A stretch of 64,000 bases of DNA from Typhlomys cinereus (GCA_023101885.1 JALPQD010000054.1:372001-436000); one strand, 5' to 3'. Numbered from the stretch's first letter, positions 1 through 13,078 are shown. Notes: generated by a model from the letters alone, not told the origin. A program made the numbers and translations.

Positions 1-30
1 CCCAGCTCCACCCTTCTGGGCCTGAATTGG

Positions 31-378
31 TGTGTGTGTGTGTGTGTGTGTGCATTGTGTAAGTCTATGGAATTCCAAGGATGACTTTGGGAATCACCCT
101 GGATTGTGCTATTGCAGGCTGGTGTGTGTGTGTGTGTGTGTGTGTGTGTAGGCATTGTGTGTGCCTATGGAATTCCAAGGATGACTTTGGGAATCACCCT
201 GGATTGTGCTACCTTATCTTTGCTTTGCTCTGGAGCTTCCCAGATTCTGCCTTCCAGGGCCAGAAATGGAGGCCGCCGTTATTTCTGCCTGGCATTTTTA
301 CATGGCATCTGATGTCTGAACTCAGGACCTTCTGCTTGCAAGAGAAGAGGTTAACCCCTGAGCCATCTCTGCAGCCCC
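31..378 (-). mobile_element. (CA)n-tailed SINE with internally duplicated tail
   Basis: A minus-strand SINE ends at CTCTGCAGCCCC (378). Its tail and adjoining body are present twice: two (TG)n tracts, each followed by TATGGAATTCCAAGG and the same next ~30 bases (about 75-114 and 162-212). Confidence 0.8.
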
Positions 379-386
379 ATGCTGGC

Positions 387-480
387 TTTTTTTTTTTTTT
401 AACGTGGGATCTGGGGCTCTTAACTCAAGTCCTTTGGCTTGCTAGGCAAAGATTTTAACCCCTTAGCCATATTCCCAACC
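387..480 (-). mobile_element. Short poly(A)-ended tRNA-like SINE, diverged
   Basis: Poly-T (387-400), then AACGTGGGATCTGGGG and a diverged tRNA-like head ending CCATATTCCCAACC. It has only the head of the abundant family. Confidence 0.55.
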
Positions 481-499
481 TCTACTCTTATTTCTTAAT

Positions 500-665
500 A
501 TGTATTTATTTTGTATGTGTGTGTGTATGTGAGACATATGTGGAGGTCAGAGGACAACTTTCTGGAGTTGGTTCTCTCCTTCCACCTTGCCGGTTTCAGG
601 GGTTAAACTCGGGTTATTGAGCATGGACAACAAGCACATTTATCTGCTGCTTGGTCTCACCATCC
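500..665 (-). mobile_element. Older B2/B3-like SINE
   Basis: Contains the hallmark TGTGGAGGTCAGAGGACAAC and GGTTCTCTCCTTCCACC on the plus strand. Confidence 0.6.
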
Positions 666-1077
666 CTCTTATTTCTTGTTGCGTACAGTAGCAATGTAGA
701 ACCTGAGATGTTGAAACTTAGTTTTTGTTAGTTTATCTTCATGTGGTCTTCAGAAACTGATCTCGCAGGTAACGGCAGCACGCGATGTTTCTGTTCTGCA
801 TGAGTTTGTTTGCTTAGTCACTGTTTGGTTCTGCTCCTTACAGGTGCTAAAATGCCAGAGACTTTACACACTGCTGCTGAGATCTTGGAAGATAACTCTG
901 TATGCTGTAACCAAGATAGAGTTTCAAATCAGGAAGTCTTTTTTTTTCCCTTTGTTTCCTAGAGTAGGACAAGGAAGTTTTTCTGCTCTACCAAGTATTT
1001 ACCCGTGAGTTCTAAGTAATCTAGAGTGTGGTAGAAAGAACATACTGAAAAGTTGCAAACTGTGCTTTACCTTTTAG

Positions 1078-4000
1078 GACTCAGAATTCAACAATACAGA
1101 TCAGATTGACCTATACGATGATGTGCTGACGGCCACATCCCAGCCCTCGGATGACAGGAGCAGCAGCACGGAACCACCCCCTCCTGTCCGCCAGGAGCCT
1201 TCCCCCAAGCCGAACAACAAGACCCCTGCCATTCTCTACACTTACAGTGGCCTGCGCAATAGACGAGCCGCCGTCTACGTAGGCAGCTTCTCCTGGGTGA
1301 GCGAAGACAGCCAAAGGCTGGCGGGTGGGCGGAGGGAGAGCGTCGGGAGGTGATGGCATTTCAGAAACCACTGTTGCACTGTTTTGTGCTCTGATGGGGT
1401 TGGATTTCTTTTTCCTGGGATCAGGTTGGATTGATCTCTGAAAGAGAACTATCCTGAGGACGTACTGGTGCCGAAGAAAGCAATGATTGAGTGGGTAGTT
1501 GCCTTTTCTGCCATCTTATTACTGCCCCTGACCCTGGGGCTTTATGTCTAGCAGGGTCATCTGTGGGACGAGATTTCAGAGTGAACACCTTGAACTCTTG
1601 GTGGTCATTAGATGGTCCTGTGATAATGGTGGGTGATGGGGATCAAAGGCCTTGATAGCTCTAGTGCACTTGGGATGTGTGCTGACTGTTCTTCAAAAGT
1701 TACCTTGTGACATGTTTTTGGGCTGGTGGTGGGAGGAGCTTTTCCAAATTAGGAATTGTATGTACCGAGGGGAAAGTTACTGGCGTGGTCAGCGTTAGCT
1801 GTTAAGATACATAATTCAAAGTTGCTAGCAGTCTGCTTGAATTGATTGTCAGCCAGCCCAAATGGCAGTCAAAGTTAAAATAAGTTTTATTCTTAATGCC
1901 CAAATATGGGGGAGGGGTCTGGAATTCTGGACAATATAAAAAGCCTACACTAGTTGAAATATTGCTGGGCTGTTGAGTGTCCTTACGGGAGGTGTGGTTA
2001 TGGCTAGTATCCTGGGTTTGGGAGAGGGCTTGGGACATTCTGGGTGGGGGAGTGTTGGCTTGTAGCTTTTGACATTTCTCCCTTTTCCATCTTGCCGGCC
2101 TCAGTGGACCACAGACCAGCAGCTGATCCAGGTTATTCGCTCTATAGGAGTCTATGATGTGGTGGAGTTGAAATTTGCAGAGAATCGAGCAAATGGCCAG
2201 TCTAAAGGGTAAGGTCTGAATTTTGGACTCCTTTCAAACTTTTTTAGTAGTATGTGTGTATGATGTGGGGGGGAGTGTTCATGTGGAGGTCAGAGAACAA
2301 CTTTGGAGTCAGTTTTCTCCTGCTACCATTATATGGGTTCTGGAGATGAAACTCAGCTCATTAGAGCTGCACAGGTGACAAGACATTTGTCTACTGAGTC
2401 ATCTCAGCAGCACCAGGGGAGCCCCTTTGACTTTGTAGCTACTAGATTAACAAATTGGTCCTCTATTTTGGGCTTGGATTTTAACTCCTCCCACCCCAGT
2501 CCAGTTTACAGCCTTGTTTTGGGGAGATAGCTGTGGTGTAATTGAACTCCATCTCTTGAGAGGGAAGCAATGTTGATTTTTAATTTTTAAAAGATTAAAG
2601 GAAGATCATAGAGTGGCACCTTTTGTTGTTAGTTTTATGTGTGAATATTTAGACGTTTAATTTAGTAAGGTTATCTTCTTCTTTGCCAAATAGAAGAGAC
2701 TTTCTTTGTTGCTCCTCGGTTGTCCAATAGATTTTACTATTTTGTTTTTCCCTCAAGGTATGCTGAGGTGGTGGTAGCCTCTGAAAACTCTGTCCACAAA
2801 TTGTTGGAACTCTTGCCAGGAAAAGTTCTTAATGGAGAGAAAGTGGACGTGAGGCCAGCCACCCGGCAGAACCTGTCACAGTTTGAGGCTCAGGCTCGGA
2901 AACGTGAGTGCGTCCGAGTCCCAAGAGGGGGTACGTGGAGACCATCTGTATGAAGGGGGGAGGTTATGGGTTTGTTTGCTGTGTGGGCTGGTTATGGTGA
3001 GGAATTTGGGGAGGGTGATAGTGACATAATTGGTCAGACCAAAGAATGGGATTTCTGTAGAAGAAAACACTGCTCTGGCGTCAGCTTTGGGTAGTGGTTG
3101 AATTTGCCTTGGTTCACTGTGGCCTTAGGCAAGATACTTGACTGCACAGTGCCTGTTCCCGTCAGAACTGGATTCATAATACGTAATGTGCCTGTCAACT
3201 ACCTTCGGTGTTTCTGTCAAGAAACTGTTCTAATTTCCAACAAAATTTTCAAAAAGCTTACTGTCTAAAATTTCAAAATGTAAAAAAGATATGTGGAGAT
3301 GTGTGTGTTCCTATTGCAAGTGCTCTGAAGAGTCAACAAAAGCAGGGTTGGAAAATAAGCCCATCACTGCTCTGGGAAGAGAGAGGACTTCCAGTTCTTG
3401 ACTTGCAACAGGTTCCCTAACTTCATCTCATTCCCTTTCTTCTAACTTGGCTCACCAAACCACCTTTTTGCACTAATTTGATTTCTCCACTTGGTCTCTC
3501 CTACTGGGAAGAGAATGTGCTGACTAGCTAACAGAAGGTTTTCCAACCTCCTTGGCAGTTACATTGCACATCGTACATCGATAAATTGTTGTTCTGTCTT
3601 ATACATCAGTCTCTTGTGAGTTTGGTTAGCATGACTCAATCTCCTGGGTTACCTTTGATTACCTCTGGTGAACTGTCAAGTTCAGTTTTTGAACCTGAGA
3701 AACCAAACACCAGGACTTTGTCCTGGCTTCACTAGATGAAGTTCGCCCTGTAAGACCCTGCTCAGCTGCCCACCTTCTTTCACTGCAGTGCAGGGTAGCA
3801 AGGTTTATCACCTGCAAACAGTGGGCCCTTGTATTGATGGGGTGTCATTCATGTGGAAAGGGCCACTTCATTCTCGGGACAAGTGGCCTTTGTACTGAGA
3901 ACCTAGGTGGATGAAGAGTGAGCTCCCTTTGCTCTGGGTTAAAGGCACACACTGCTTCCTTGACAACTTGCATTTTATGTCGCTTCCATTTTAGAGTGTT

Positions 4001-7000
4001 TCTGTGATTCAGCCTTCCTCTAACTTTCCCAAGAGGAACTCCCCCTTACATTGGGGCAGCATCTACTCAGCCTTTTACTCTGCAGAGCTGGTAGATTTTC
4101 TCTGCTTAGCAGTGGCTACTTCTCTGGGGACTTGTAGCCATGGATTCAAAACAACGTAAAGACAGTCGCTGAGAGTATGGTTTGTTGTCAATGGTGCATT
4201 TACTTCAGACTCTTAAGTTGAGGGAACTCGAGAAAGGAACTGATCTCGGTGTGTGTGAAGCACGAAAAGCAGGTGTGTTGTCTCAGCCTGGCGGTCCCCA
4301 ATAGCAGTCAGGGTGGTCACCATTATCATTGATTCCACCTCAGCCTCACCATGGGCATTGGCATCCACTGTAGAGTTTCAGTTTCAGAAGTATTCTTCCT
4401 TCCTTCTCGCTAAGCACCTTTCTACTTCCTGAACTCCCAAGACCACACTGTCATGTTCTGCTGAGGTCTACTTCAACTAGGGTGAGTTTGTTAGAAATTA
4501 CAGAGAAGTAGCTTATCCAAGCAATTTCAGTGTCAGAAGCCATGCTGTGCCCTGGTTGTACTGGGCATGTGTGCGCTAGTGTGTCCTCAGGAGCCGACCC
4601 CGAGGAAAGGAGAGCACAGCAGAAGTTCTCACACTGAGGCATGTTTCATACCGTTTTTGCTGTCACCTGCAGCGCCCCTTGTGTGGACAGATCTTTTCTG
4701 GGCTTATCTCCCATTTCTTTCTACCTCTCATTCAACCTTCAGTCTTCTCTTCTTACTCCATCCCAGGTACCAGTGGGTCATGACTAGACAGCGTCTCCCC
4801 TGCTTCTATTTTCTTCCTTCATTTTCATGTTTAGAGCTTTTTTTTTTTCCTCCCTCTTTTTTAGTTTGAATTTTATCACATTTTTACTTATTTGTTTAGT
4901 CTGTGTGTGTGTGTGTGCACGTGCGTGTTGGGGGGGGAACCTTATGTCTCTGGAGGATCAAGGGTGACATCAGAAATCATCTTGGATTGCTTTTGGCTCC
5001 TTTTGGCTTCACTCTGGGATTTCCCAAGCTCCGCCCACCAGGGCCTGAAGCACAGGCTGCCTCCATTTCCATGGGACCTGGGATCTGAACTCAGGACCTC
5101 CTATTTGTGAGGCAGAGTCTTAACCCCTGAGCCATCTCTCCAGCCCTTATCACATTTTTAAAATAGGTAAATATTTATGTGGTTCAAATATCAAAATAAC
5201 ATAAAAGTGGCACTCTTGGCTTATGGTTGTCACTGGTGACTTCATTTGAAAATGTTTCAAGAGCATAGCATGACTAGTCTTAGTTAAAAAAGGCCCCACT
5301 TGGTGGATTAATTTTTAAAATTTTTTTTAGCTGTAAAAGCAGTTTTTACTTAAACATGTGTTTGTATTTATATGTATTTGTGTGTGTATAGCAATAAAGT
5401 TGTATTAGTTAAAAAAAAAAAAAAGCCCTGAAGCCTTGAGGGCTGTAGACTTGAAGTCCGCTGGACTCTAGCAGGCATCAATCAGTGGATCAGCTCCACA
5501 CAGTCATTTCTCATGGGCAAGTCAGACAGAGCAGATGGAAGGGTTGCTTAAGTGTTCTGAAGCCTTTTGAGAGTTGCAGGTGACGCGTCCTCTGGCACAG
5601 GGAGAGCAGTGTTGCTTTCTGGGTTTGTCTTCACTGAGATCCTTCTGATCTTCTAATCTTTTTCTCTGAGGTCAGTGAAAAGACAGAGGTGATTTTCTGC
5701 TGTCCCTGCCACTACAGCTGTCTTCTTCAGTATGACACAAGATGATTTGCTGAAAATGAGCTGGTCCTCTGGGTGCGTCTAAAGCCTGCCTGGGCAGTAA
5801 TGTTAATTCTGCTTTGCTTTCTAGGAATACCTCCACGGGCCCACTCTCGAGATTCTAGTGATTCTGCTGATGGACGGGCCACCCCCTCTGACAACCTTGT
5901 ACCCTCATCTGCCCGTGTGGATAAGCCCCCCAGTGTGCTGCCCTACTTCAATCGCCCTCCTTCAGCCCTTCCCCTGATGGGTCTGCCCCCACCCCCAATT
6001 CCACCCCCACCACCTCTCTCCTCTAGCTTTGGGGTCCCTCCTCCTCCTCCTGGCATCCACTACCAGCATCTCATGCCCCCCCCTCCTCGATTACCTCCTC
6101 ATCTGGCTGTACCTCCCCCTGGAGCCATCCCACCAGCCCTTCACCTCAACCCAGCCTTCTTCCCCCCACCAAATGCCACAGTGGGGCCTCCACCAGATGC
6201 TTACATGAAGGCCTCGGCACCCTATAACCACCACGGCAGGTAAGGAGACTCCATCTTGTTTCTTCAAGCTGAGCCAGGGGTGGTAGGATGGACAGTTTAG
6301 ACATTTTGCTCTTCCTGAAGAAGTAATACAGTGCTATCATTTTCAGGTATAAATTTGTTTTGAGACTTTAGGCACAGGGTCCTGCTGGCAGAGGGCTTTG
6401 GTTTGGTTTGGTTTATTGTGTGTGCGGGTACGTGTGCTTGCACGTGAAGATCAAGGACAGCCTCTGCTGCCATCCACAGGGTGCCACTCTCCTCTTTTGA
6501 CACCGCCTGTCACTGGCCTGAGCTCACCAGTTAGGCCGGATAGCCAATCAGCTCCGGCAGCCACTCGCTTCTGCCTCCCAGCGCTGGGATTGCAAACATG
6601 CACCCACCATCCTGTCCGTTTTTTTTGTTTGAGTTCTCAAACTTGAACCCAGTTCTTCATGCTTGCACTGCTAGTACTTTACAGCCCAAGTCTCCTTCCC
6701 CCATTAGTGTTTTTTATTGTTTCTCTTTGCGTCTTAATCCTCCTTTAAGTAGTTGGATTAAACTCAGTGCCATGAGTGGCGGTACAGATGTTACATGTTT
6801 TGTACTGTGGAGTTAAGCCCACACCATGAACACATGTGACATAAATTGTCCTTGAGAGAAAATGGACAGCTGAGAAACGCAGAAGACATGCTAAAGCCTA
6901 AGCGAATGGCAGTCCTGTAAGCAGTCAGACGTGGTGCTCTCTCTGCAGCCGAGATTCGGGCCCTCCGCCCTCCACAGTGAGCGAAGCAGAATTTGAAGAG

Positions 7001-7804
7001 ATAATGAAGAGAAACAGAGCGATCTCCAGCAGTGCCATTTCCAAAGCGGTGTCTGGAGCCAGCGCAGGTAACTCACTCTAACCTTGCCGTTTTCCTTGCC
7101 TTTAGTTTTTCCTCTTATTTTGTCATTTCTGTTGGGGAAACCCAAAAAGCACTGTTAAATGTCCACAGTGGCATGCTTTAAAAAGCGTGTGAGAGTTTCT
7201 TTATTGGCTTTGGAGAAGCTCCAGTGGTATATCTAGTCTGTGTCTAAATCTAGAATATGAGTAGCCAACAGCGCCTCCTTTTGGTATTTAGGAAGATCTT
7301 GGTCTCAGTAGTACTGAGGTTTTTTGGGGGGGAATGGGAGTTTTATTTATTGGGGGAGGGAGGGAAAGAAAGAGGAGGGGGGATGCATATTGCATGCCAT
7401 GGCATACATATGGAAGCTGAAAGACAACTTGCAGAAGTCACTTTTCCTTCCCCCATGTGGGCTTCTAGAAATCGAGCTCACACGTCACCACTTTGTGAGC
7501 TAACCCACTGAACTATTTCGAAGTAGTCATCTTTCAATCTGATATCATGTAGTGGCTCCAACACCAAGAATAAAAACTGGGATTTTAAAAATGATACCTT
7601 GAGGCTAGAGAGGTGGCTCAGGGGTTAAGACCGTGCCTCAAAAGCAGAAGGTTCTGAGTTCGGATCCCAGATCCATGTAAAAATATCAGGCAGAAATAGT
7701 AGTGGCTTGTGCACTTCCAGCCCTAGGGGCGGAGCTTGGGAAATCCCAGTGAATCAAATAGGAGGTAGAAGCAATCCAAGATGACTCCCAAATTCACCCT
7801 TTGG

Positions 7805-7876
<72 letters not shown>

Positions 7877-10800
7877 ACACACAATTAAATAAAAATTTAA
7901 AAAGTAGGAATAAAAAACATGATGCCTTGACTAAGTGAGGCTTTTTACATTAAGATGTCTGGGCAGAGCTGTTGGCAGTCAGATTTCCCATGTTGGAAAG
8001 GTAAGTCTATTGGTGTCACCCTGAGGCATAGGAAACCTTTCGGCTAACTTCTGACCTGCTGTCAGTATTCATAGTGCAGAATCAACAGCTGTGACTCGGA
8101 AAACCCTAGGTATAAAATGTGTGGTTCCTAAAAGAAGATGCAGAAAGTTTCAGGTGCTTGTCAACATTTCACACCATTACAGTCTTATTTGCTCCTTCTG
8201 TGAACTTCCTACTTGAAGGTAAATATGTGCAGACTGTTAAGTCTGAAGAAATAGCTCTGAGTATTGTCTGTTTTCTGTAATTTTCTGATCTTTGGCTGCA
8301 AATCTTGAATCCATAGATAAGTTAAAAACAGAACACTTAGTGAAAACAGAAAAAAACCTACATTGCCATTTGAGTGACTTCTTTAAATTTATTTTTGTGA
8401 GTGTGTTTGTATATTCATGTGTTTGCCAGTGGAAGCCCAAGGGCAATTTCAGGAATCATCCTGTATTGCATTTTTATCTGAAAAATTACTGAAAGGCTGG
8501 TTATTGAAAACAGCATTATTTCTTAGTATGTGTATTTGTGCACCATATTGGACATTTGAAGCAGTTTATATACGACAGTACTCTCATAGAATTGTGTCAC
8601 CTGGTGATATCATAATTGAATTGGTAGAAGTGTGCTCTGCAGGGTTTGAACAGTGATAAAATTACTCATTTCTGTGTATCTCTGTCATTAAAGGCTAGTA
8701 CTATTACATGTACATATCATGTGTGTGCATGTGATATATATGCACGAATACCTGATCATAAATGCAATTTGTAGAAGCATGCAATATTTAAAAATACAAG
8801 ACCTCTGTGGGGACCATCAAGATCTTCTTTTCCAGTATGTATTCTTGCAGATGCTGGAGGGTCGTCGTTTTATTTTTTTGCTTTGTTTTTTTTTTTTTTT
8901 TTTTTTGCATATAAGAAACTGAATGTGTAATTTTAATTGTTTTTACAAAGATGGAATGCAAGCTCTTGGATTTAGTTTTCACAATCACACACAACAAAAG
9001 CCATAGGTTTTCAACTTGTCATTTTCACTTCCCTTACCCTGGGCATCTATCATGTTACTATATGACATCTAGTGTTGATTCTTTACTGTGTGCCTGGTGC
9101 TGTGCTGAGCAATTTTCATAAATTTTTTTTAAATGGGACATGGTATTATTTTATTTTTTTTAGTTCTTGTTTATTTAATTTGTATGTATGAATATAGGGA
9201 CTTTATATTTTCAACCCTTAGTCCCAAATCCCATCCTCCCTCCTTTTCTCCTTATAATCCTTCATCTCCCTTGTCAGACTCTCTTCCTATTTTCAAATTT
9301 TCGCTTCTGTGACCTGCTGTGTTTTATCTAGTCTGTCTTGGATGACATATGCCTGACCCGATTCATGATCCATTCAGCAAGCATCCTAAATAAAAATGTG
9401 GGACACATCACGAATTTGTGTGTCATACTTGCACAGGGGCCATGCTAATCTTCTCCATATCAGTCCAGTTTAGTATATGTGCTGCCAAAGGGAGCACTTC
9501 ATGGATTCTTTTTATCTACAGATTTACCTCATAATTTGAACTGTGTAGTTTAAATGTAGAGCCATTGTTCCTTAATTGTATAGCCAGGCCCTATCATGTC
9601 TACTTCTGTGAACTAATAGAAAATTGTTAGAATTGCTGGATCCAGTTGTGTGGACAATTCATTTCACTCTGTGTTGTCAAGCACTTCTTGGACAAGACCC
9701 AGTCTATACACCCATTAGCAGCATCTGGCAATACCTGTCAGATTCCAAACCACTAGACCATAGGTGTCATCCAGCTTTATACCTGATGTGTCTGTTCGTT
9801 CGTTTTACCGTGATGGTTGGAGTGGTGCGTCGCTCTTGATGCGCATCTTCTACATGCTGCTCATCCTCGGCCTTCCTTTGTCCTGCCAGGGGATTACAGC
9901 GACGCGATCGAGACGCTGCTCACAGCTATTGCAGTCATCAAACAGTCCCGGGTCGCCAATGACGAGCGCTGCCGTGTCCTCATCTCCTCTCTTAAGGACT
10001 GTCTTCACGGCATCGAGGCCAAGTCCTACAGCGTGGGTGCCAGCGGAAGCTCTTCCAGGTGAGCGGCCGGCCCTGAGCAACACTCTGAGGATGGGTGGGG
10101 AGAGGAAGGGACCCAAGGGATACGGCAAGGGCCCGTGTGCCAGAGGGGCTTCACGCTCGAGGCTTTAACAGCCATCTTCAGCAGTACGCGTTGTAGTGTC
10201 TGGAATCCGTTCAGTGAGGAGAAGCCTCGTTTAGGAAGAAAAAGATAGCCTAGGAAAGAATATGGGTTTCATGATGCTTAGTGCAAATGTTCTCACCTCG
10301 ATGCATGAGACTGAAGATTCAGTCCCCAGCCCCTTGGGGTCAAGTGAAGATGAGCCAGGGGGATGAGTTGGGACACTAGCTTTTGAGCCACCCTAGCTTA
10401 AGTTTGAAACTCAGTTCTGTGCTAACCACGTATATGATCATCTACAGAGTAGACGCTAGTAGTGTTCCAAGCTCTTTTTTAAGGGAGAAAAGTCATAGTA
10501 CTTAAAGATTTCTTATAACAACATAAGATCAGGTAACATGTAAAATTCTTAACGTTTTCCTGATACATTCGTGATGAAATCTTTAACAAATTTAACTCTT
10601 AGGCATTTTCCAAAAAAGTTAGTCCTGGAGAAGCTAAGATCCTCAGACATGGTCCATGACAGAAACGTATTTTAGGCAAATATTGGGAGATACTAAAACC
10701 CCAGGTGGAAAGATGAATGAGACTGAAGGGTCTTTCTGATAGGAAAAGACATCGGTCCAGGGAGAGGTCACCCAGCCGGTCCCGGGAGAGCAGCAGGCGG

Positions 10801-10905
10801 CACAGGGACCTGCTTCACAATGAAGATCGGCATGACGATTATTTCCAAGAAAGGAACCGAGAGCATGAGCGACACCGGGATAGAGAGCGGGACCGGCACC
10901 ACTGA
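1078..10905 (+). CDS. CPSF7: CPSF7, cleavage factor Im 59-kDa subunit (5' partial)
   Basis: Coding exons are 1078-1296, 2105-2208, 2758-2930, 5825-6239, 6949-7067, 9890-10058 and 10743-10905. All junctions are GT-AG and the phases join to 453 codons plus TGA. The human protein, as I know it, has 471 residues, so only the 18-residue first coding exon is missing, to the left of the window. An RRM spans the first three exons, with RNP2-like VYVGSF and RNP1-like KGYAEVVV. A long proline-rich stretch fills exon 5825-6239, and the C-terminus is rich in RS, RE and RD, ending in DRERDRHH. In the family, this nuclear protein partners NUDT21 (CFIm25) in cleavage factor Im, which binds UGUA upstream of poly(A) sites and influences poly(A) site choice. 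The RRM contacts CFIm25 and the RS-like tail contacts other processing factors. Identification is near certain; exon edges are read from sequence and not from transcripts. Confidence 0.97.
2240..2408 (-). mobile_element. Older B2/B3-like SINE
   Basis: ATGTGGAGGTCAGAGAACAA is followed by a diverged head ending CTACTGAGTCATCTCAGCAG. It lies in a CPSF7 intron. Confidence 0.6.
2904..2930 (+). other. CPSF7: Alternatively spliced 27-nt exon extension of CPSF7
   Basis: Two donors lie in tandem at the end of this exon. Using GTGAGT at 2904 ends the exon at 2903; using GTACGT at 2931 ends it at 2930. Both leave phase 1 and both join the acceptor at 5825 in frame, giving either RKR-IPP or [15 protein letters not shown]. 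The nine-residue difference matches the 462- and 471-residue human isoforms as I recall them. Confidence 0.85.
4887..5146 (-). mobile_element. (CA)n-tailed SINE with target duplication
   Basis: Bounded by a perfect 14-bp duplication TTATCACATTTTTA (4873-4886 and 5147-5160). It ends GAGCCATCTCTCCAGCCC. It lies in the 2.9-kb CPSF7 intron. Confidence 0.9.
6400..6615 (-). mobile_element. Possible B4-like SINE
   Basis: A GT-rich start, then GAAGATCAAGGACAGCCTC and a B1-like stretch CTCCCAGCGCTGGGATTGCA. The family call is uncertain. Confidence 0.4.
7330..7525 (-). mobile_element. Older B2/B3-like SINE
   Basis: ATATGGAAGCTGAAAGACAA, CCCCATGTGGGCTTCTAGAA and a head ending GAGCTAACCCACTGAAC. Confidence 0.55.
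7603..7918 (+). mobile_element. (CA)n-tailed SINE with (TC)n(CA)n tail
   Basis: Starts GGCTAGAGAGGTGGCTCAGG with box B GAGTTCGGATCCCAG, then (TC)n and (CA)n at 7807-7890. Flanks ATGATACCTTGA (7591) and ATGATGCCTTGA (7919) are a near-perfect target duplication. Confidence 0.88.
8390..8475 (-). mobile_element. SINE tail fragment
   Basis: Only the distal part is seen: GT-rich, then GTGGAAGCCCAAGGGCAATT and CAGGAATCATCCTG. The tRNA-like head is absent. Confidence 0.5.
9393..9497 (-). pseudogene. U6 snRNA retropseudogene
   Basis: On the minus strand, starting at 9497, the sequence tracks U6 snRNA: a GTGCTC-like start, CAGCACATATACTAAA, AAGATTAGCATGGCCCC, and a tail near GATGTGTCCCACAT. Several substitutions (for example GCTTCGG read as CCCTTTGG and mutations in the ACAGAGA region) mark it as a dead copy. 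It lies in the CPSF7 intron between exons 7067 and 9890. U6 copies are often mobilised by L1. Confidence 0.88.
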
Positions 10906-10910
10906 GAAAG
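10906..10910 (+). other. CPSF7: Start of CPSF7 3'UTR and candidate donor
   Basis: Five bases after the TGA comes AAAG then GTGGGG, a usable but weak 5' splice site. If used, the 3'UTR continues at 14457. A junction only 5 nt past the stop would not trigger nonsense-mediated decay. Read-through of the exon is the alternative, and an AATAAA at 11139-11144 could serve it. Confidence 0.55.
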
Positions 10911-12977
10911 GTGGGGAGGAGCCCGTTCTGCCTGGTGGGTGATCTTCTCTGAAGGGCTGCATGTAAGCGGAGCGGGGTGCTCACACTGAGGCTGGAGGGT
11001 TGCTAGGATTTGACCAGCCTGGGCTACAATGGGAAACCTTGTCTCAAAAAAAAAAGAATTTGTACTGAAGATCTCAGATTCACGTTCTCTCTATCTTCTT
11101 CTCCCTTCCTCCTCCTCTCCATTTTCCTCTCAGTTCTTAATAAAAGATAACTATCATTATTACATTTTAATCCCAAACTTTCAAATTAGAAGAATTGCAA
11201 ACACTGACCAAAACAAAAAAGACTGTTAGTTACCTGTTGTTTTCAAGGCACAACAACATTAGTGATTCTAAGAATCAATGTCTGTTTAAAAGATTTGAAA
11301 ACTGGTGTTTTGAGTAGAAAGCCAATTTGAAAAAAGGAATCTTTAATAACTTTAGAAACCATAGGAATCATTAACTACAATAGAAAGGAATCTGTTTCAT
11401 TTTGTTGTCAGTAAGTTTTTGTTTTAAGTAAACAGAGGGTTTGGGAGAAAAAGTAATAAAACTCACAGAATTGCAAAGTTAGCCTGGCTTGCCATCTCTT
11501 CCTCTGCTCTTCTGAGTGTTCATTCTCAGAATGACTCCATCTTAGAGAAGGGCTTGTAACTAGTCGTATCCCAAGTGTAGAGTGTTTAGCGAGGGAAAGG
11601 ATACTACTGATTCTGTCTCTGAAGGTTTTAAAGCAGACTGAAGTCTGGTCCTGTCTGGTCTGATCATCTGCCAGTTTGATTGTTGAGAGCTGATGGAGAC
11701 TAGAAACCCTTGCTACTGGTTCATTCCTACAGCTTGTGATTGACAGCTACACTCAAACCATGGATAAATTGTGCCACCTTTGCCTGCAGACAAGCTACTA
11801 AGCTATTGTATTAGTAAATAAGAAGCTGTTCCTTTTATGTTTATCTTCTACTTTGTTATTTCACTTTACCTGCCATTAATTGAAAGCAGATTTTTAGTTG
11901 TTTTTGTCTTCTTCCACAGAAGTAACGGGAAGATAAAAAGTTACTAATTTTTTTATCTGCTGCCCTTTCTTTGTTCTTTACTCTGTCCCACAATATTGTA
12001 GAGTGCTTGATGATATTGCAGTCTAGAATGATCCTCAGAACCAGCACTTGGGTTCTGTATATTTCTCTGTAGTTCTTTCTACATTGCAACAGGTAGAGTT
12101 TTGGAAAGTATCCACATACCTTGTAGAAATGCAGGCTAATGAGGACAGAGTCCACAGATGGCTTTGGTTTGCCTGGCTTCTTGTTATGGACTGGACAGGA
12201 GTGGTCTTGGTTCTGCCCTCACTTGTTCTGTAAGCAGCATTTCCTCTTGTTCGAGCTGGCACAACTGCAAGTGTTCCTGAAATCTTAAGTTTCCTGAATC
12301 AGTAGTTCCAGAAAAACAGTTACTTGACTGGTGGTGTCCTGTGGGGAAGTGAAGGAAATTAACTCTGGCAACTTTGCCACTTCTCCACCTCTCCTCACCA
12401 TGCCAGCTTTTGTCTCAGAATAGCAATTCAATGCAAACAAAGTGTCAAGTTGAGCATCCGAATTCCATTTCCATTTACCAAGTTGTGGCTTAGAAGGTTT
12501 TCATGTTGGAGGAGGTCACAGGTCTCACCTACCTTAGCACTTAATTTTGCATCTACAGCATCTTTTACTCAAAAGCAGCTATGTGTCTTTGCTGTGAACA
12601 GGTGTTCCTAGGCACTTCTGTGCAGAACAGCAGCAGCTTTTCTGCCCCTCGGGAAAAGGGACTGATTGGCCATTGAAGCTCTCTGTACTTGTCAGCTTTC
12701 AGGCAGACAAGTGTTCTTCATATACCAGTCTCCCTCAGCATCTGGGTTTATAAAAACGCGTCACAAATTTCATCTCTTCTTGGGTCATGTATGTCTGGGC
12801 TTTGGGGTTCAAGGCTGCTCTTAGGTAATCCATATTTTAACTTCTGTGGTTCTTAACTATGTCTTAATGTTTTAGGACATTTCTTCACTGGAAGGAGAAT
12901 CAGTCTTATCTCCTTCCTATCTTCTTAATCCATTGAGAACTGAGCTTTCTGTTCAGTTTTGATACAGCTTAAAGATC

Positions 12978-13078
12978 AAACTGGGTGTGGTGGTGTGTGC
13001 CTATAATGCAGTAGGTAGAAGTTGAGTTCAAGCCTAAGCTACATAGCAAGACGCTGTCAAGCAAGAAACACGATGTCA
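12978..13078 (+). mobile_element. B1-like SINE
   Basis: GGGTGTGGTGGTGTGTGCCT followed by GAGTTCAAGCCTAAGCTACA and CAAGACGCTGTC, as in B1 monomers. Confidence 0.6.

Noticed and set aside
9817..9889. Extension of the CPSF7 exon at 9890 upstream
   Set aside because: The frame is open, but a clean acceptor (TCCTGCCAG) and phase fit the exon start at 9890.
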